Below, piece by piece: positions 1 to 6,699 of a stretch of DNA of 7,834 bases. The stretch covers positions 1-7,834 of the forward strand of contig JBELIG010000152.1 in NCBI GenBank assembly GCA_042091035.1. The letters run 5' to 3'. The notes beneath the pieces are model-generated. The model was not told the DNA's origin and did not search any database. It saw only the letters and a list, made by a program, of their open reading frames with translations. Position numbers and translations under genes: made by a program. Source of the DNA: AM-2324 sp042091035 (GTDB lineage: Bacteria; Bacteroidota; Bacteroidia; Chitinophagales; Saprospiraceae). Positions within the stretch are counted from its first letter, which is position 1. Every line of letters begins with the position of its first letter.

Positions 1-30
1 GGTTTCTATTTAAAAGAAAAACGATGTTGA
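1..30 (+). CDS. 3' end of upstream gene, probable RND periplasmic adaptor (partial)
   Basis: Frame 1 is open from the left edge and ends with TGA at 28-30, giving the tail GFYLKEKRC. This stop overlaps the ATG of the RND pump gene (24-26) by seven bases, the kind of short overlap seen between translationally coupled genes. Genes for CusB/CzcB-like membrane-fusion proteins usually lie directly upstream of CusA/CzcA-like pumps, and their C-termini often end in a short Gly-aromatic-Leu stretch followed by charged residues. The identity is inferred from this context and not from a domain, since only nine codons are visible. The other two frames either contain a stop (frame 2, at 11-13) or run into the pump gene (frame 3). 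Confidence 0.5.
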   Translation, partial: GFYLKEKRC

Positions 31-3000
31 ACAAAATCATAGCATTTTCATTAAATAATCGCCTTATTGTACTGGCGACATTTATTTCCATTATGGTCAC
101 TGGAAGCTATATAGCTTCAGACATGGATGTAGATGTTTTTCCAGACCTAACAGCGCCTACTGTAACGATTTTAACTGAAGCCCACGGATTAGCAACAGAG
201 GAAGTTGAAAAACTAGTTAGCTTCCCAATAGAATCCGCGCTCAACGGAGCTTCAAATATTCGCCGAATCCGATCATCCTCAGCAATGGGTATATCAATAG
301 TCTGGGCAGAATTTGAATGGGGAACAGATATTTTCAAGGCACGTCAAATCGTTGCAGAGAAGCTTGCAACTACAGAAGGTAAACTACCTAAGGGAATAGA
401 ACGTCCAATGCTAGCTCCTATATCTTCGATCATGGGAGAGATTATGCTAATGAGTTTAAGTTCTGACCAGGTAAAGCCTATCGAACTTAGATCCATAGCA
501 GATTGGAACTTAAGACCCCAATTACTTGCCATCGGAGGCATTGCAAATGTGATGGTTATTGGAGGAGACTATAAAGAATATCAGATATTGGCCTCTCCAG
601 AAAAAATGAAATACTTTGGTGTTTCATTGAAAGAACTTGAAGAAGCTGTATCGGCATCATCAAAGAATACATCTGGAGGTTTTATCAATCAATACGGTAC
701 CCAATATATTATACAAGGAGAAGGAAGAACAAACTCTTTAGATGAAATAGGACTTACCCTCATCAAAAAAGTGAATAAGCAAGCTATTCTGATTTCAGAT
801 GTCGCTGAGGTAAAAATAGGTGCCGCCCCCAAAATTGGAGATGCTGCCGTAAAAGGAAGTCCTTCCGTGATCCTCACCCTGATGAAACAACCTAATGCCA
901 ATACCTTAAAAATCACAGCAGACATTGATGAATCAATGGCCGCTGTAAGAGAACAATTACCGGATGGCGTTGAGCTAAACACCCATATTTTCAGACAATC
1001 CAATTTTATTCAAGCCTCAATTGATAATCTTCAACGCACCTTACTAGAAGGCGCACTTTTTGTGGCTATAATCTTATTCTTGTTCCTTCTAAACTGGAGG
1101 ACTACCGCCATATCACTAATAGCAATACCTGTATCTTTACTCGTGACGATTATCGTGCTCAAGTTATTTGGCTTCACTATCAATACCATGAGTCTTGGAG
1201 GGATGGCTATCGCAATCGGTGCCTTAGTGGATGATGCTATCATTGATGTAGAGAATATATTTAAAAGACTTCGAGAAAACACCCAAAAGTCTGCCAAAGA
1301 ACGCTCCTCTTCCCTAGAGATTATATTTGAAGCCTCCAGTGAAATTCGGAATTCAATCTTAATAGCAACCTTGATAATAATAGCAGCATTCATTCCATTG
1401 TTCTTTTTAAGTGGAATGGAGGGAAGACTACTACAGCCTTTAGGGATTTCATTTATTGTGGCTATTTTCACCTCTCTATTCGTTGCTGTTACCTTAACTC
1501 CTGTACTCAGCAGTTATTTACTTACAGATCAAAAACGCCTTGCAAAGCAGGCAGAAGGATCTTTTATTGAGCGAAGCTTATCAAAAGCGTATAAAAAAAT
1601 GCTTACTCGAATTTTAAAGTTGCCCCAATTACCTGTAGTGGCAGCATTGCTTTTATTTGTCGTATCAATTTGGTTAATGACAGGTCTAGGGCGCAGTTTT
1701 TTACCCGAATTCAATGAAGGCTCTCTTGTTATCAGTGTAATAACGCCTCCGGGTACTGCTCTAGAAGAATCAAATAGAACAGCTAGATTGGTTGAAGATA
1801 TCTTGCTAGAGATACCTGAAGTAGATCAAACCTCCAGAAGAACTGGGCGAGCGGAGCTTGACGAACACGCGCAGGGAATCAATGCCTCTGAGATAGACGT
1901 ACCCTTTACTTTACAAGCACGTAATGAAGCAGATTTTTTAGAAGATGTTCGTGATCGCCTAGCCATTGTAGCCGGCGCAAACATCACTATAGGTCAACCA
2001 ATTGCCCATCGAATAGATCATATGCTATCGGGGACAAGAGCAAACATTGCTATAAAAGTTTTTGGTACGGATCTAAATCAATTATTCACCTTGGGCAACC
2101 AAATCAAACAGCAAATTGATCAAGTCCCTGGACTAGCGGATGTAAATGTGGCGCAGCAAATAGATGTGCAACAACTTAGTATTGTTCCAAATCGTATCAT
2201 GCTAGCTAAATACGGCATCAAACTCGGTGACTTTATGGATCATATCGATGTTGCCTTTGCAGGAGAAAAGCTTGGGCAAATCTATGAAGGACAGAAAAGC
2301 TTTGACCTTGTCCTTCGGTATAATGAATCAAATAGAAAGGATGCAGAATCAATAAAAAATACGCTAATTGATGCTGGAGATGGACAAAAAATACCCTTGC
2401 ACTATGTAGCAAGCATCGGTATTTCTGATAGTCCTTTTTCTGTAGAAAGAGAAAATGTCCAACGGAAAATAGTGGTTTCTGCAAATGTTGCTGGACGTGA
2501 CCTTCGAAGTGTAGTTAATGACATTCAAGAATCAATAAAACAAGGCATTAATCTTCCTGAAAATTATCGGATCGTATATGGTGGTCAATTTGAAAGTGAA
2601 GCACGCGCTACACGCCTACTCTTGATTAGCTCAATAGGGGCACTAATCATTATATTTCTGTTGCTTTACATGGAATTCAACACCCTTCGATTAGCAGGTA
2701 TTGTCTTGCTCAATCTACCCTTGGCATTGATCGGTGGTATCTTTATTGTTTACTTTACTTCGGGCATCGTTACCATAGCATCCACTATTGGTTTTATAAG
2801 CCTCTTCGGTATTGCAGCGAGGAATGGTATACTCCTAATCAGTCGTTATCAGATATTACAAGATGCTGGAAAAAATTTAAGGGAAACAGTTATTGAAGGA
2901 TCACTAGATCGATTGAATCCAATACTTATGACTGCACTAACCACTGGTCTTGCACTAATTCCCTTAGCATTAGCGGGAGGAGAAGCAGGAAGTGAAATAC

Positions 3001-3098
3001 AAAGTCCTATGGCAATAGTCATCCTCGGTGGTCTATTCAGTTCTACTTTCTTGAATTTGATAGTTATACCAGCCGTCTTCGCCTGGCGTAAAAAATAA
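24..3098 (+). CDS. Heavy-metal-type RND efflux pump, CusA/CzcA family, inner-membrane permease
   Basis: The 1024-residue protein is full length for the family (about 1000-1050) and should be the proton-driven inner-membrane subunit of a tripartite pump that exports metal ions through an adaptor and an outer-membrane channel. The layout is classical: TM1 at about 12-32, a large periplasmic loop with the porter motif DVFPDLTAPTV (37-47), TM2-TM6 between 336 and 495, TM7 near 536-555, a second periplasmic loop (556-862) and TM8-TM12 from 864 to 1018. TM4 carries GGMAIAIGALVDDAIIDVEN (392-411) with acidic residues D403, D404, D408 and E410, the proton- or cation-relay region of heavy-metal RND pumps. 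The ATG at 24 gives the usual short cytoplasmic N-terminus (MLNKIIAFSLNNR); the Shine-Dalgarno site is weak. By manual alignment from memory, the three methionines that bind Cu(I)/Ag(I) in E. coli CusA are not conserved (H666 stands where M672 would be), so the substrate is open: Co/Zn/Cd/Ni-like ions or something else. The family is certain; the ion is not. No hairpin terminator follows the stop. Confidence 0.93.
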   Translation: MLNKIIAFSLNNRLIVLATFISIMVTGSYIASDMDVDVFPDLTAPTVTILTEAHGLATEEVEKLVSFPIESALNGASNIRRIRSSSAMGISIVWAEFEWGTDIFKARQIVAEKLATTEGKLPKGIERPMLAPISSIMGEIMLMSLSSDQVKPIELRSIADWNLRPQLLAIGGIANVMVIGGDYKEYQILASPEKMKYFGVSLKELEEAVSASSKNTSGGFINQYGTQYIIQGEGRTNSLDEIGLTLIKKVNKQAILISDVAEVKIGAAPKIGDAAVKGSPSVILTLMKQPNANTLKITADIDESMAAVREQLPDGVELNTHIFRQSNFIQASIDNLQRTLLEGALFVAIILFLFLLNWRTTAISLIAIPVSLLVTIIVLKLFGFTINTMSLGGMAIAIGALVDDAIIDVENIFKRLRENTQKSAKERSSSLEIIFEASSEIRNSILIATLIIIAAFIPLFFLSGMEGRLLQPLGISFIVAIFTSLFVAVTLTPVLSSYLLTDQKRLAKQAEGSFIERSLSKAYKKMLTRILKLPQLPVVAALLLFVVSIWLMTGLGRSFLPEFNEGSLVISVITPPGTALEESNRTARLVEDILLEIPEVDQTSRRTGRAELDEHAQGINASEIDVPFTLQARNEADFLEDVRDRLAIVAGANITIGQPIAHRIDHMLSGTRANIAIKVFGTDLNQLFTLGNQIKQQIDQVPGLADVNVAQQIDVQQLSIVPNRIMLAKYGIKLGDFMDHIDVAFAGEKLGQIYEGQKSFDLVLRYNESNRKDAESIKNTLIDAGDGQKIPLHYVASIGISDSPFSVERENVQRKIVVSANVAGRDLRSVVNDIQESIKQGINLPENYRIVYGGQFESEARATRLLLISSIGALIIIFLLLYMEFNTLRLAGIVLLNLPLALIGGIFIVYFTSGIVTIASTIGFISLFGIAARNGILLISRYQILQDAGKNLRETVIEGSLDRLNPILMTALTTGLALIPLALAGGEAGSEIQSPMAIVILGGLFSSTFLNLIVIPAVFAWRKK

Positions 3099-3139
3099 AC
3101 CCTATCAGTTAGAAATAAAAAATAATATTCTCTTGTATT

Positions 3140-3147
3140 TAAATTTG
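3140..3147 (+). promoter_or_regulatory. Possible -7 promoter box for arsM
   Basis: TAAATTTG is a perfect match to the Bacteroidota -7 consensus TAnnTTTG and lies about 105 bases before the arsM start codon. No TTG or TTTG occurs 17-23 bases upstream, so the -33 element is missing or degenerate. In a stretch this A+T-rich the match could be chance. If it is used, arsM can be transcribed independently of the RND pump gene. Confidence 0.3.
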
Positions 3148-3163
3148 ATTCTAAACTTAATAA

Positions 3164-3177
3164 TGTAAAACTTTACA
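3164..3177. promoter_or_regulatory. 14-base palindrome, possible operator upstream of arsM
   Basis: TGTAAA and TTTACA form two perfect 6-base inverted arms with a 2-base spacer. The spacer is too short for a stable RNA hairpin, so a dimeric repressor site is more plausible than a terminator. It lies 17 bases after the candidate -7 box at 3140-3147, about where transcription would begin, a normal place for a repressor operator. No regulator gene is visible in the window, and A+T-rich DNA produces such palindromes by chance. Confidence 0.25.
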
Positions 3178-3251
3178 GAAATATCCCTTACTAAGGAGTT
3201 ATTGATAAGCGGATATGCCCATATAAATCATAATAATTAAAGCAAGTTTAG

Positions 3252-4220
3252 ATGAGTTATCTCGATACCACTAAAGACGTATACAAACAAGCAGCTCTCA
3301 CACCTGATGTTGGACTTTGTTGCACCACAAATCCCATCTGGGAATTACCTGGTCTTAAAGTACCACTGATCATGCAGGAAATGAACTACGGATGCGGAAG
3401 CACTGTGCATGCAAGGGACTTAAGTAATAGTCCTAAAATCCTTTATGTTGGTGTTGGTGGTGGAATGGAGTTACTTCAGTTTGCCTACTTTTCGAGACAA
3501 AAAAATGGCGTGATTGGTATTGATGTAGTGGATGAAATGCTTGAAGCTTCCAGAAAAAACTTTGCCGTTGCAGAAAAAGAAAACGAGTGGTTTAAATCTG
3601 ACTTTGTAGATCTAAAGAAAGGAGATGCACTAAACCTTCCTTTGGAGGATAACAGCATTGATGTTGCTGCACAAAATTGCCTATTCAATATATTCAAGGA
3701 AGAGGACCTCAAAAAGGCAATTGCAGAGATGTATCGCATATTAAAACCACATGGAAGACTAGTGATGAGTGATCCGACTTGTGAGCAGGATATGAATGAT
3801 ACACTTAGAAATGATGAAAGACTTCGAGCACTTTGTCTTAGTGGAAGCCTTCCAATTAAGGAGTATGTAAAAATGCTAACCGATGCAGGTTTTGGTACCA
3901 TTGAAATAAGAGCACGCAAACCGTATAGAATCTTGGACCCAAAGAACTATCCAACAGAAGAACTTATTTATATAGAATCCATAGAGGTAGCAGCAATAAA
4001 AGACCCTATGCCAGAGGATGGTCCTTGCGTATTTACGGGTAAGGCAGCGATCTACTTTGGTGGAGAAGATCATTTTGACGATGGTAAAGGCCATACATTA
4101 GTCAAGAACCAACCTTTAGCTATATGCGATAAGACCGCAGGAGCTTTAGCAGCGCTTGAAAGAGATGATATATTTATATCAGAGTCCACTTTTCATTATG
4201 ATGGTGGAGGTTGCTGTTAA
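3252..4220 (+). CDS. arsM: Arsenite S-adenosylmethionine methyltransferase, arsenosugar type (ArsM)
   Basis: This 322-residue cytoplasmic enzyme should transfer methyl groups from S-adenosylmethionine to trivalent arsenic; in the arsenosugar route its dimethylated product is passed to the radical-SAM enzyme ArsS. The Rossmann methyltransferase core shows motif I ILYVGVGGGMELL (63-75), the acidic ribose-binding GID (89-91) and GDALNLP (124-130). The four arsenic-binding cysteines of characterised ArsM proteins map onto C23 or C24 (GLCCTT), C48 (in NYGCG), C143 (in QNCLFN) and C195 (in LCLSG). The roughly 100 residues after 222 lie outside the core and end in GGGCC (C321, C322), which I associate with the Bacteroidota arsenosugar-type clade. 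The start is fixed by an in-frame TAG directly before the ATG. The gene is 153 bases from the pump gene and ends in a terminator, so it may be transcribed alone. No arsS lies downstream. The methyltransferase call is firm; the arsenosugar role is inferred from resemblance to that clade. Confidence 0.9.
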   Translation: MSYLDTTKDVYKQAALTPDVGLCCTTNPIWELPGLKVPLIMQEMNYGCGSTVHARDLSNSPKILYVGVGGGMELLQFAYFSRQKNGVIGIDVVDEMLEASRKNFAVAEKENEWFKSDFVDLKKGDALNLPLEDNSIDVAAQNCLFNIFKEEDLKKAIAEMYRILKPHGRLVMSDPTCEQDMNDTLRNDERLRALCLSGSLPIKEYVKMLTDAGFGTIEIRARKPYRILDPKNYPTEELIYIESIEVAAIKDPMPEDGPCVFTGKAAIYFGGEDHFDDGKGHTLVKNQPLAICDKTAGALAALERDDIFISESTFHYDGGGCC

Positions 4221-4223
4221 AAC

Positions 4224-4258
4224 AAAAAAGGATGTAATTAGAATTACATCCTTTTTTT
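4224..4258 (+). terminator. Rho-independent terminator of arsM
   Basis: An inverted repeat beginning four bases after the arsM stop pairs 4224-4239 with 4242-4257. The core GGATGTAATT pairs with AATTACATCC; the innermost A/T pairs must open to form the loop. A run of seven T (4252-4258) follows on the + strand and a matching A run precedes it, so the element could work in both directions. Its position means that readthrough into the lipoprotein gene should be low. Confidence 0.9.
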
Positions 4259-4262
4259 ATGC

Positions 4263-4290
4263 TTGCAACTATGATTTTTAGATATATTCG
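4263..4290 (+). promoter_or_regulatory. Candidate promoter of the lipoprotein gene
   Basis: TTG at 4263-4265 and TATATTCG at 4283-4290 are separated by 17 bases. This fits the Bacteroidota pattern TTG / TAnnTTTG (spacing about 17-23) with one mismatch in the -7 box. Transcription would start near 4297, leaving a leader of about 25 bases before the GTG at 4321. The location just after the arsM terminator supports it, but the motif is short and was found by eye. Confidence 0.4.
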
Positions 4291-4320
4291 TGGCCTTATT
4301 TTACCCCAAAATCAAAACTA

Positions 4321-5376
4321 GTGAAAAGTAAATTACTTTATCTATCAATCTGCCTAATACTCTTTGCCTGCAATAAAGAAGAGAGTAGTTATACTTCTAA
4401 AGCTTACTCAAATAAAATCAGCCAAACATCTAAAGAAGTCGAACTGAACAATGCTACACAAATAGTTCCTGTGCCAGAGGATGTTATTGAAGAAAATACA
4501 GAACCAAAACAGGAGCATAATTTACAAGTAGCAAACAGTCCAATCCCCTTTGAATTTAATTATCATTTTCGCAAAGATTCACACTATGTACCTGAGTTTG
4601 CTGAGATGGTTTTTGCCTACAAAGACTCTACAGATGATAAAGCTCTAATAGATGTGATGATTAAACATAAAATAATTCGTGACATTTATGTAGATAATCT
4701 AAACCGAAAAATTGAGGATTCGAATCCACACCTTGATGACTTCAGAAAAATAAAAATCACTGGTTCTGATGATTGGTTTTATTTCATGGATGTAGATTTT
4801 GATAATGGGCGGTATATGCCAATGATTAATTTGGCATGCAGAGGACAAATAGTTCTTAATGAATCAGGGGAAATTGTGTACTATAATGAAGCAGAGGATA
4901 CTGATTTAATCCATTTGAATGATAATGAAGCCTATACTTTATTAGTACATTATATGACCGTTGGATATAGTGGAACCTATTTCTTAATGCAAATGCATGA
5001 GGATAAAATGTCCTATGTTTCTCCCCACAAAGATCCCAATCACGAACTTGAACTATATCTGACAGTTGGTCAAGGTCGAGAAATAGCTCCCTATCCAAGC
5101 AATAGACATATAACAATTATAGACGTTAACCTAGATGGTTACGAGGACTTAAGGATGCGCTGTATACATTACACAGACTACTCAAAAATGGACAGTATAT
5201 TGAACCTAAAAACAGTGGACTTAGATGATGACAAATGCAAGGATTATATAAAAAGAGGTTATTATCACTTTGAAGAAATTTCATACGTTTATGATCCCAA
5301 GCTAAAAAACTACTATCTAAGTCAAGAGCAAATCCCATACCATGATTCGCTTGTTGGATTCCTTGAATCTAGATAA
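4321..5376 (+). CDS. Lipoprotein of unknown function, probably surface-exposed
   Basis: I do not recognise a named family. The 351-residue product begins with a lipoprotein signal peptide: K2 and K4, a hydrophobic stretch L5-F15, and lipobox LFAC with the lipidated cysteine at 17. The residues after it are NKEES; Lys followed by two acidic residues resembles the lipoprotein export signal that sends Bacteroidota lipoproteins to the outer face of the outer membrane. Residues 22-75 are polar and low in complexity, a likely linker. The remainder is an acidic, aromatic-rich globular part with two Asp-rich loops, DVDFDNG (157-163) and DVNLDGYED (268-276). The second resembles the D-x-N-x-D-G loops of calcium-binding or FG-GAP-like repeats, and with the following YVYDPKLKNYY it recalls XAC2610-like proteins. 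GTG is the only sensible start: the frame has a TAG at 4279-4281 and no ATG before the signal peptide. No Shine-Dalgarno site is visible. Terminators on both sides make it a single-gene unit. Confidence 0.85.
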   Translation: MKSKLLYLSICLILFACNKEESSYTSKAYSNKISQTSKEVELNNATQIVPVPEDVIEENTEPKQEHNLQVANSPIPFEFNYHFRKDSHYVPEFAEMVFAYKDSTDDKALIDVMIKHKIIRDIYVDNLNRKIEDSNPHLDDFRKIKITGSDDWFYFMDVDFDNGRYMPMINLACRGQIVLNESGEIVYYNEAEDTDLIHLNDNEAYTLLVHYMTVGYSGTYFLMQMHEDKMSYVSPHKDPNHELELYLTVGQGREIAPYPSNRHITIIDVNLDGYEDLRMRCIHYTDYSKMDSILNLKTVDLDDDKCKDYIKRGYYHFEEISYVYDPKLKNYYLSQEQIPYHDSLVGFLESR

Positions 5377-5411
5377 AAAAAAGCAGCATGAAATTTCATG
5401 CTGCTTTTTTT
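5376..5411. terminator. Bidirectional terminator shared by two convergent genes
   Basis: The DNA is an uninterrupted palindrome centred between 5393 and 5394: an A run, GCAGCATGAAA, its complement TTTCATGCTGC and a T run (5405-5411). It overlaps the last base of the lipoprotein stop codon and lies one base short of the minus-strand amidohydrolase stop (5413-5415). A GC-containing stem with a U-tract on either strand ends both transcripts. The central AAATTT must open to form a loop. Confidence 0.93.
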
Positions 5412-5412
5412 A

Positions 5413-6486
5413 TTATCCCTTTACTCGATTAATAAAGGCTTCTTTCTCAGCGCCACATAACCATCGGATAACATTATCATAACTGATCTCCTGATGCTGT
5501 TCTTTGGTAATCACACCTTCTTCTACTGCAAGGTCAAGTATTTTACCTGGATAAGAAGATTGACGATCACTCTCCATCTCCCCTAATGGATATGGATCAT
5601 CCAAACCTAAAAGGATCTGATCTGTTCCTTGTTGCCTGCGTACCATCAATTCTAAAGATAAGGTATCGTGAACGAGTGTATCAAAGAATATATTTGGATG
5701 TCCAACTGCTTTCCTAGGACGCTCCATACCTTCAAAAAGGTCTGGTCTACCATCGAAACCCTGTGTTCTCCTTCCGATATTCAGGTGATTTAACTGTCCA
5801 CCATGTGCGAAGCAAACTCGGATATCTGGATATTTTTCGTAAAGCCCTTCCAGTGTGTAAAAATGATAAGCATCTGCACACTGCGCAATCATCCAGACCA
5901 AATGAAACCGCCAAGCTTTATTTTCGAGTTGAACAATCTTTTCGCCATCATATGGGTGCACCTCTATGGCCAATTTGTATTTATTAGCCAATTCAAATAT
6001 AGGTGCTGTTTCTTTATCAAAAATACCTTTCCACTTGCCTGTTGTATCCATGTATTGAGTCGGCAAACACAACAATTGAAGCCCTAGTTCTTCTACACAT
6101 CGCTCAATCTCCCAGCAGGCACCCTCAATAAAACCTGCATGCACAACAAAGCCACAAGTAAACTTAGAAGGATTATCGTGCTGGACTTTGGCATTGAAGT
6201 CATTCTGAAAACGAAGTGCATATTTCATATCAGAATGCGATAGGCCATTACCATACAACTGAGAGAGATTAAGAACTACGGCATGATCTAACTTATTACG
6301 ATCCATCCATTCTAGCTTTTCATTTAAGAAAAAACTAGAATCAGTAACTGGACGCTTCCATCCCTTCTGTAGCATGTATTTTCGATCCTCATCAATCCAG
6401 AAGATTTCCTTCTCTCTCAGGTAATCTGGAATTTGTTCGGGATAAGGCAACAAATGTGAATGTCCGTTGATGCGTAATGTATCCAT
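5413..6486 (-). CDS. Zinc amidohydrolase resembling ACMSD (2-amino-3-carboxymuconate-6-semialdehyde decarboxylase)
   Basis: The 357-residue protein belongs to the amidohydrolase-2 TIM-barrel family. Numbered from the ATG at 6484-6486, it has the metal-binding pair H9-x-H11 (NGHSHLLP), H177 (EVHPYDGE), H228 (AHGG) and D296 (GLDDPYPLGE). Compared from memory with Pseudomonas fluorescens ACMSD (Zn ligands H9, H11, H177, D294; catalytic H228; substrate-binding R51, R239, R247), the histidines and R239 and R247 fall at the same positions. R45 in a shared RPV context replaces R51. The PLGE ending of the last motif is also shared. ACMSD decarboxylates a tryptophan-breakdown intermediate and diverts it from quinolinate and NAD synthesis. 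An upstream in-frame TTG (6511-6513) would add nine residues, but the ATG leaves the His pair at the family's usual place. No other kynurenine gene is visible. The fold is sure; the substrate is likely but not proven. Confidence 0.82.
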   Translation of the reverse strand: MDTLRINGHSHLLPYPEQIPDYLREKEIFWIDEDRKYMLQKGWKRPVTDSSFFLNEKLEWMDRNKLDHAVVLNLSQLYGNGLSHSDMKYALRFQNDFNAKVQHDNPSKFTCGFVVHAGFIEGACWEIERCVEELGLQLLCLPTQYMDTTGKWKGIFDKETAPIFELANKYKLAIEVHPYDGEKIVQLENKAWRFHLVWMIAQCADAYHFYTLEGLYEKYPDIRVCFAHGGQLNHLNIGRRTQGFDGRPDLFEGMERPRKAVGHPNIFFDTLVHDTLSLELMVRRQQGTDQILLGLDDPYPLGEMESDRQSSYPGKILDLAVEEGVITKEQHQEISYDNVIRWLCGAEKEAFINRVKG

Positions 6487-6532
6487 GAAAATGTTTTTAA
6501 TTCTCTTGCACAATAATATTGGTCTGAACCGT

Positions 6533-6551
6533 CCAGTAGACTATTTACTGG
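6533..6551. promoter_or_regulatory. 19-base interrupted palindrome upstream of the amidohydrolase gene, possible operator
   Basis: CCAGTA (6533-6538) and TACTGG (6546-6551) are perfect inverted arms around a 7-base spacer. A smaller inverted pair, GGT and ACC, lies beside it at 6521-6530, nearer the gene. The site is 47 bases before the chosen ATG and richer in G+C than its surroundings, fitting a dimeric regulator site or a leader hairpin. I could not find a convincing -33/-7 pair on the minus strand between 6487 and 6644; TATCTTTT on that strand (near 6563-6570) is the nearest weak match. The A+T-rich rest of the gap (6580-6630) holds CTAATTAA and TTAATTAG as inverted arms, which may be chance. 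Confidence 0.3.
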
Positions 6552-6644
6552 CCCAACAGATTGAAAAGATAGCGTAAAATAAGAACTAATTAAGCTGATT
6601 CTAATTCAGAAGTAGATTTTTTAATTAGGCTATATGGATAAACG

Positions 6645-6685
6645 AAAAATAGGCCTTGTACTATAGTCGTACAAGGCCTATTTTT
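6645..6685 (-). terminator. Rho-independent terminator of the cation exchanger gene
   Basis: A 17-base-pair perfect stem pairs 6645-6661 with 6669-6685 around a 7-base loop (TATAGTC). The core is AGGCCTTGTAC on one side and GTACAAGGCCT on the other. It starts 14 bases beyond the minus-strand stop codon at 6700-6702 and ends in a U-tract in the minus-strand transcript. The other strand also carries a T run, but no plus-strand gene leads into it. Confidence 0.93.
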
Positions 6686-6699
6686 TGAATCATCGAAAA

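Noticed and set aside
1031..1471. 146-codon minus-strand open frame inside the RND pump gene
   Set aside because: It lies fully antisense to a certain gene, has no family resemblance, and its hydrophobic pattern mirrors the membrane helices of the pump. The other antisense frames in this gene (107-337, 344-541, 689-1003, 1529-1714, 2233-2484) were dropped for the same reason.
3193..3240. AAGGAG followed by a TTG-started 12-codon frame (3202-3240), a possible leader peptide before arsM
   Set aside because: The spacing from AAGGAG to TTG is only three bases, the start is not ATG, and the peptide has no Cys or other feature suggesting attenuation. Bacteroidota make little use of such sites.
3099..3251. 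Possible terminator for the RND pump gene
   Set aside because: No GC-containing stem followed by a T run is present; the only palindrome (3164-3177) has a 2-base spacer and no T run.
3485..3919. 144-codon minus-strand open frame inside arsM, and another at 3876-4094
   Set aside because: Both are antisense to a well-supported gene; the Ser/Phe-rich composition is what an antisense reading of Lys/Glu-rich codons gives.
4856..5338. Two minus-strand open frames inside the lipoprotein gene
   Set aside because: Short, antisense, without recognisable motifs; the plus-strand frame has a signal peptide and matching terminator.
5763..6087. Two overlapping plus-strand open frames inside the amidohydrolase gene
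   Set aside because: Antisense to a gene with conserved catalytic residues; neither has a start site or family resemblance.
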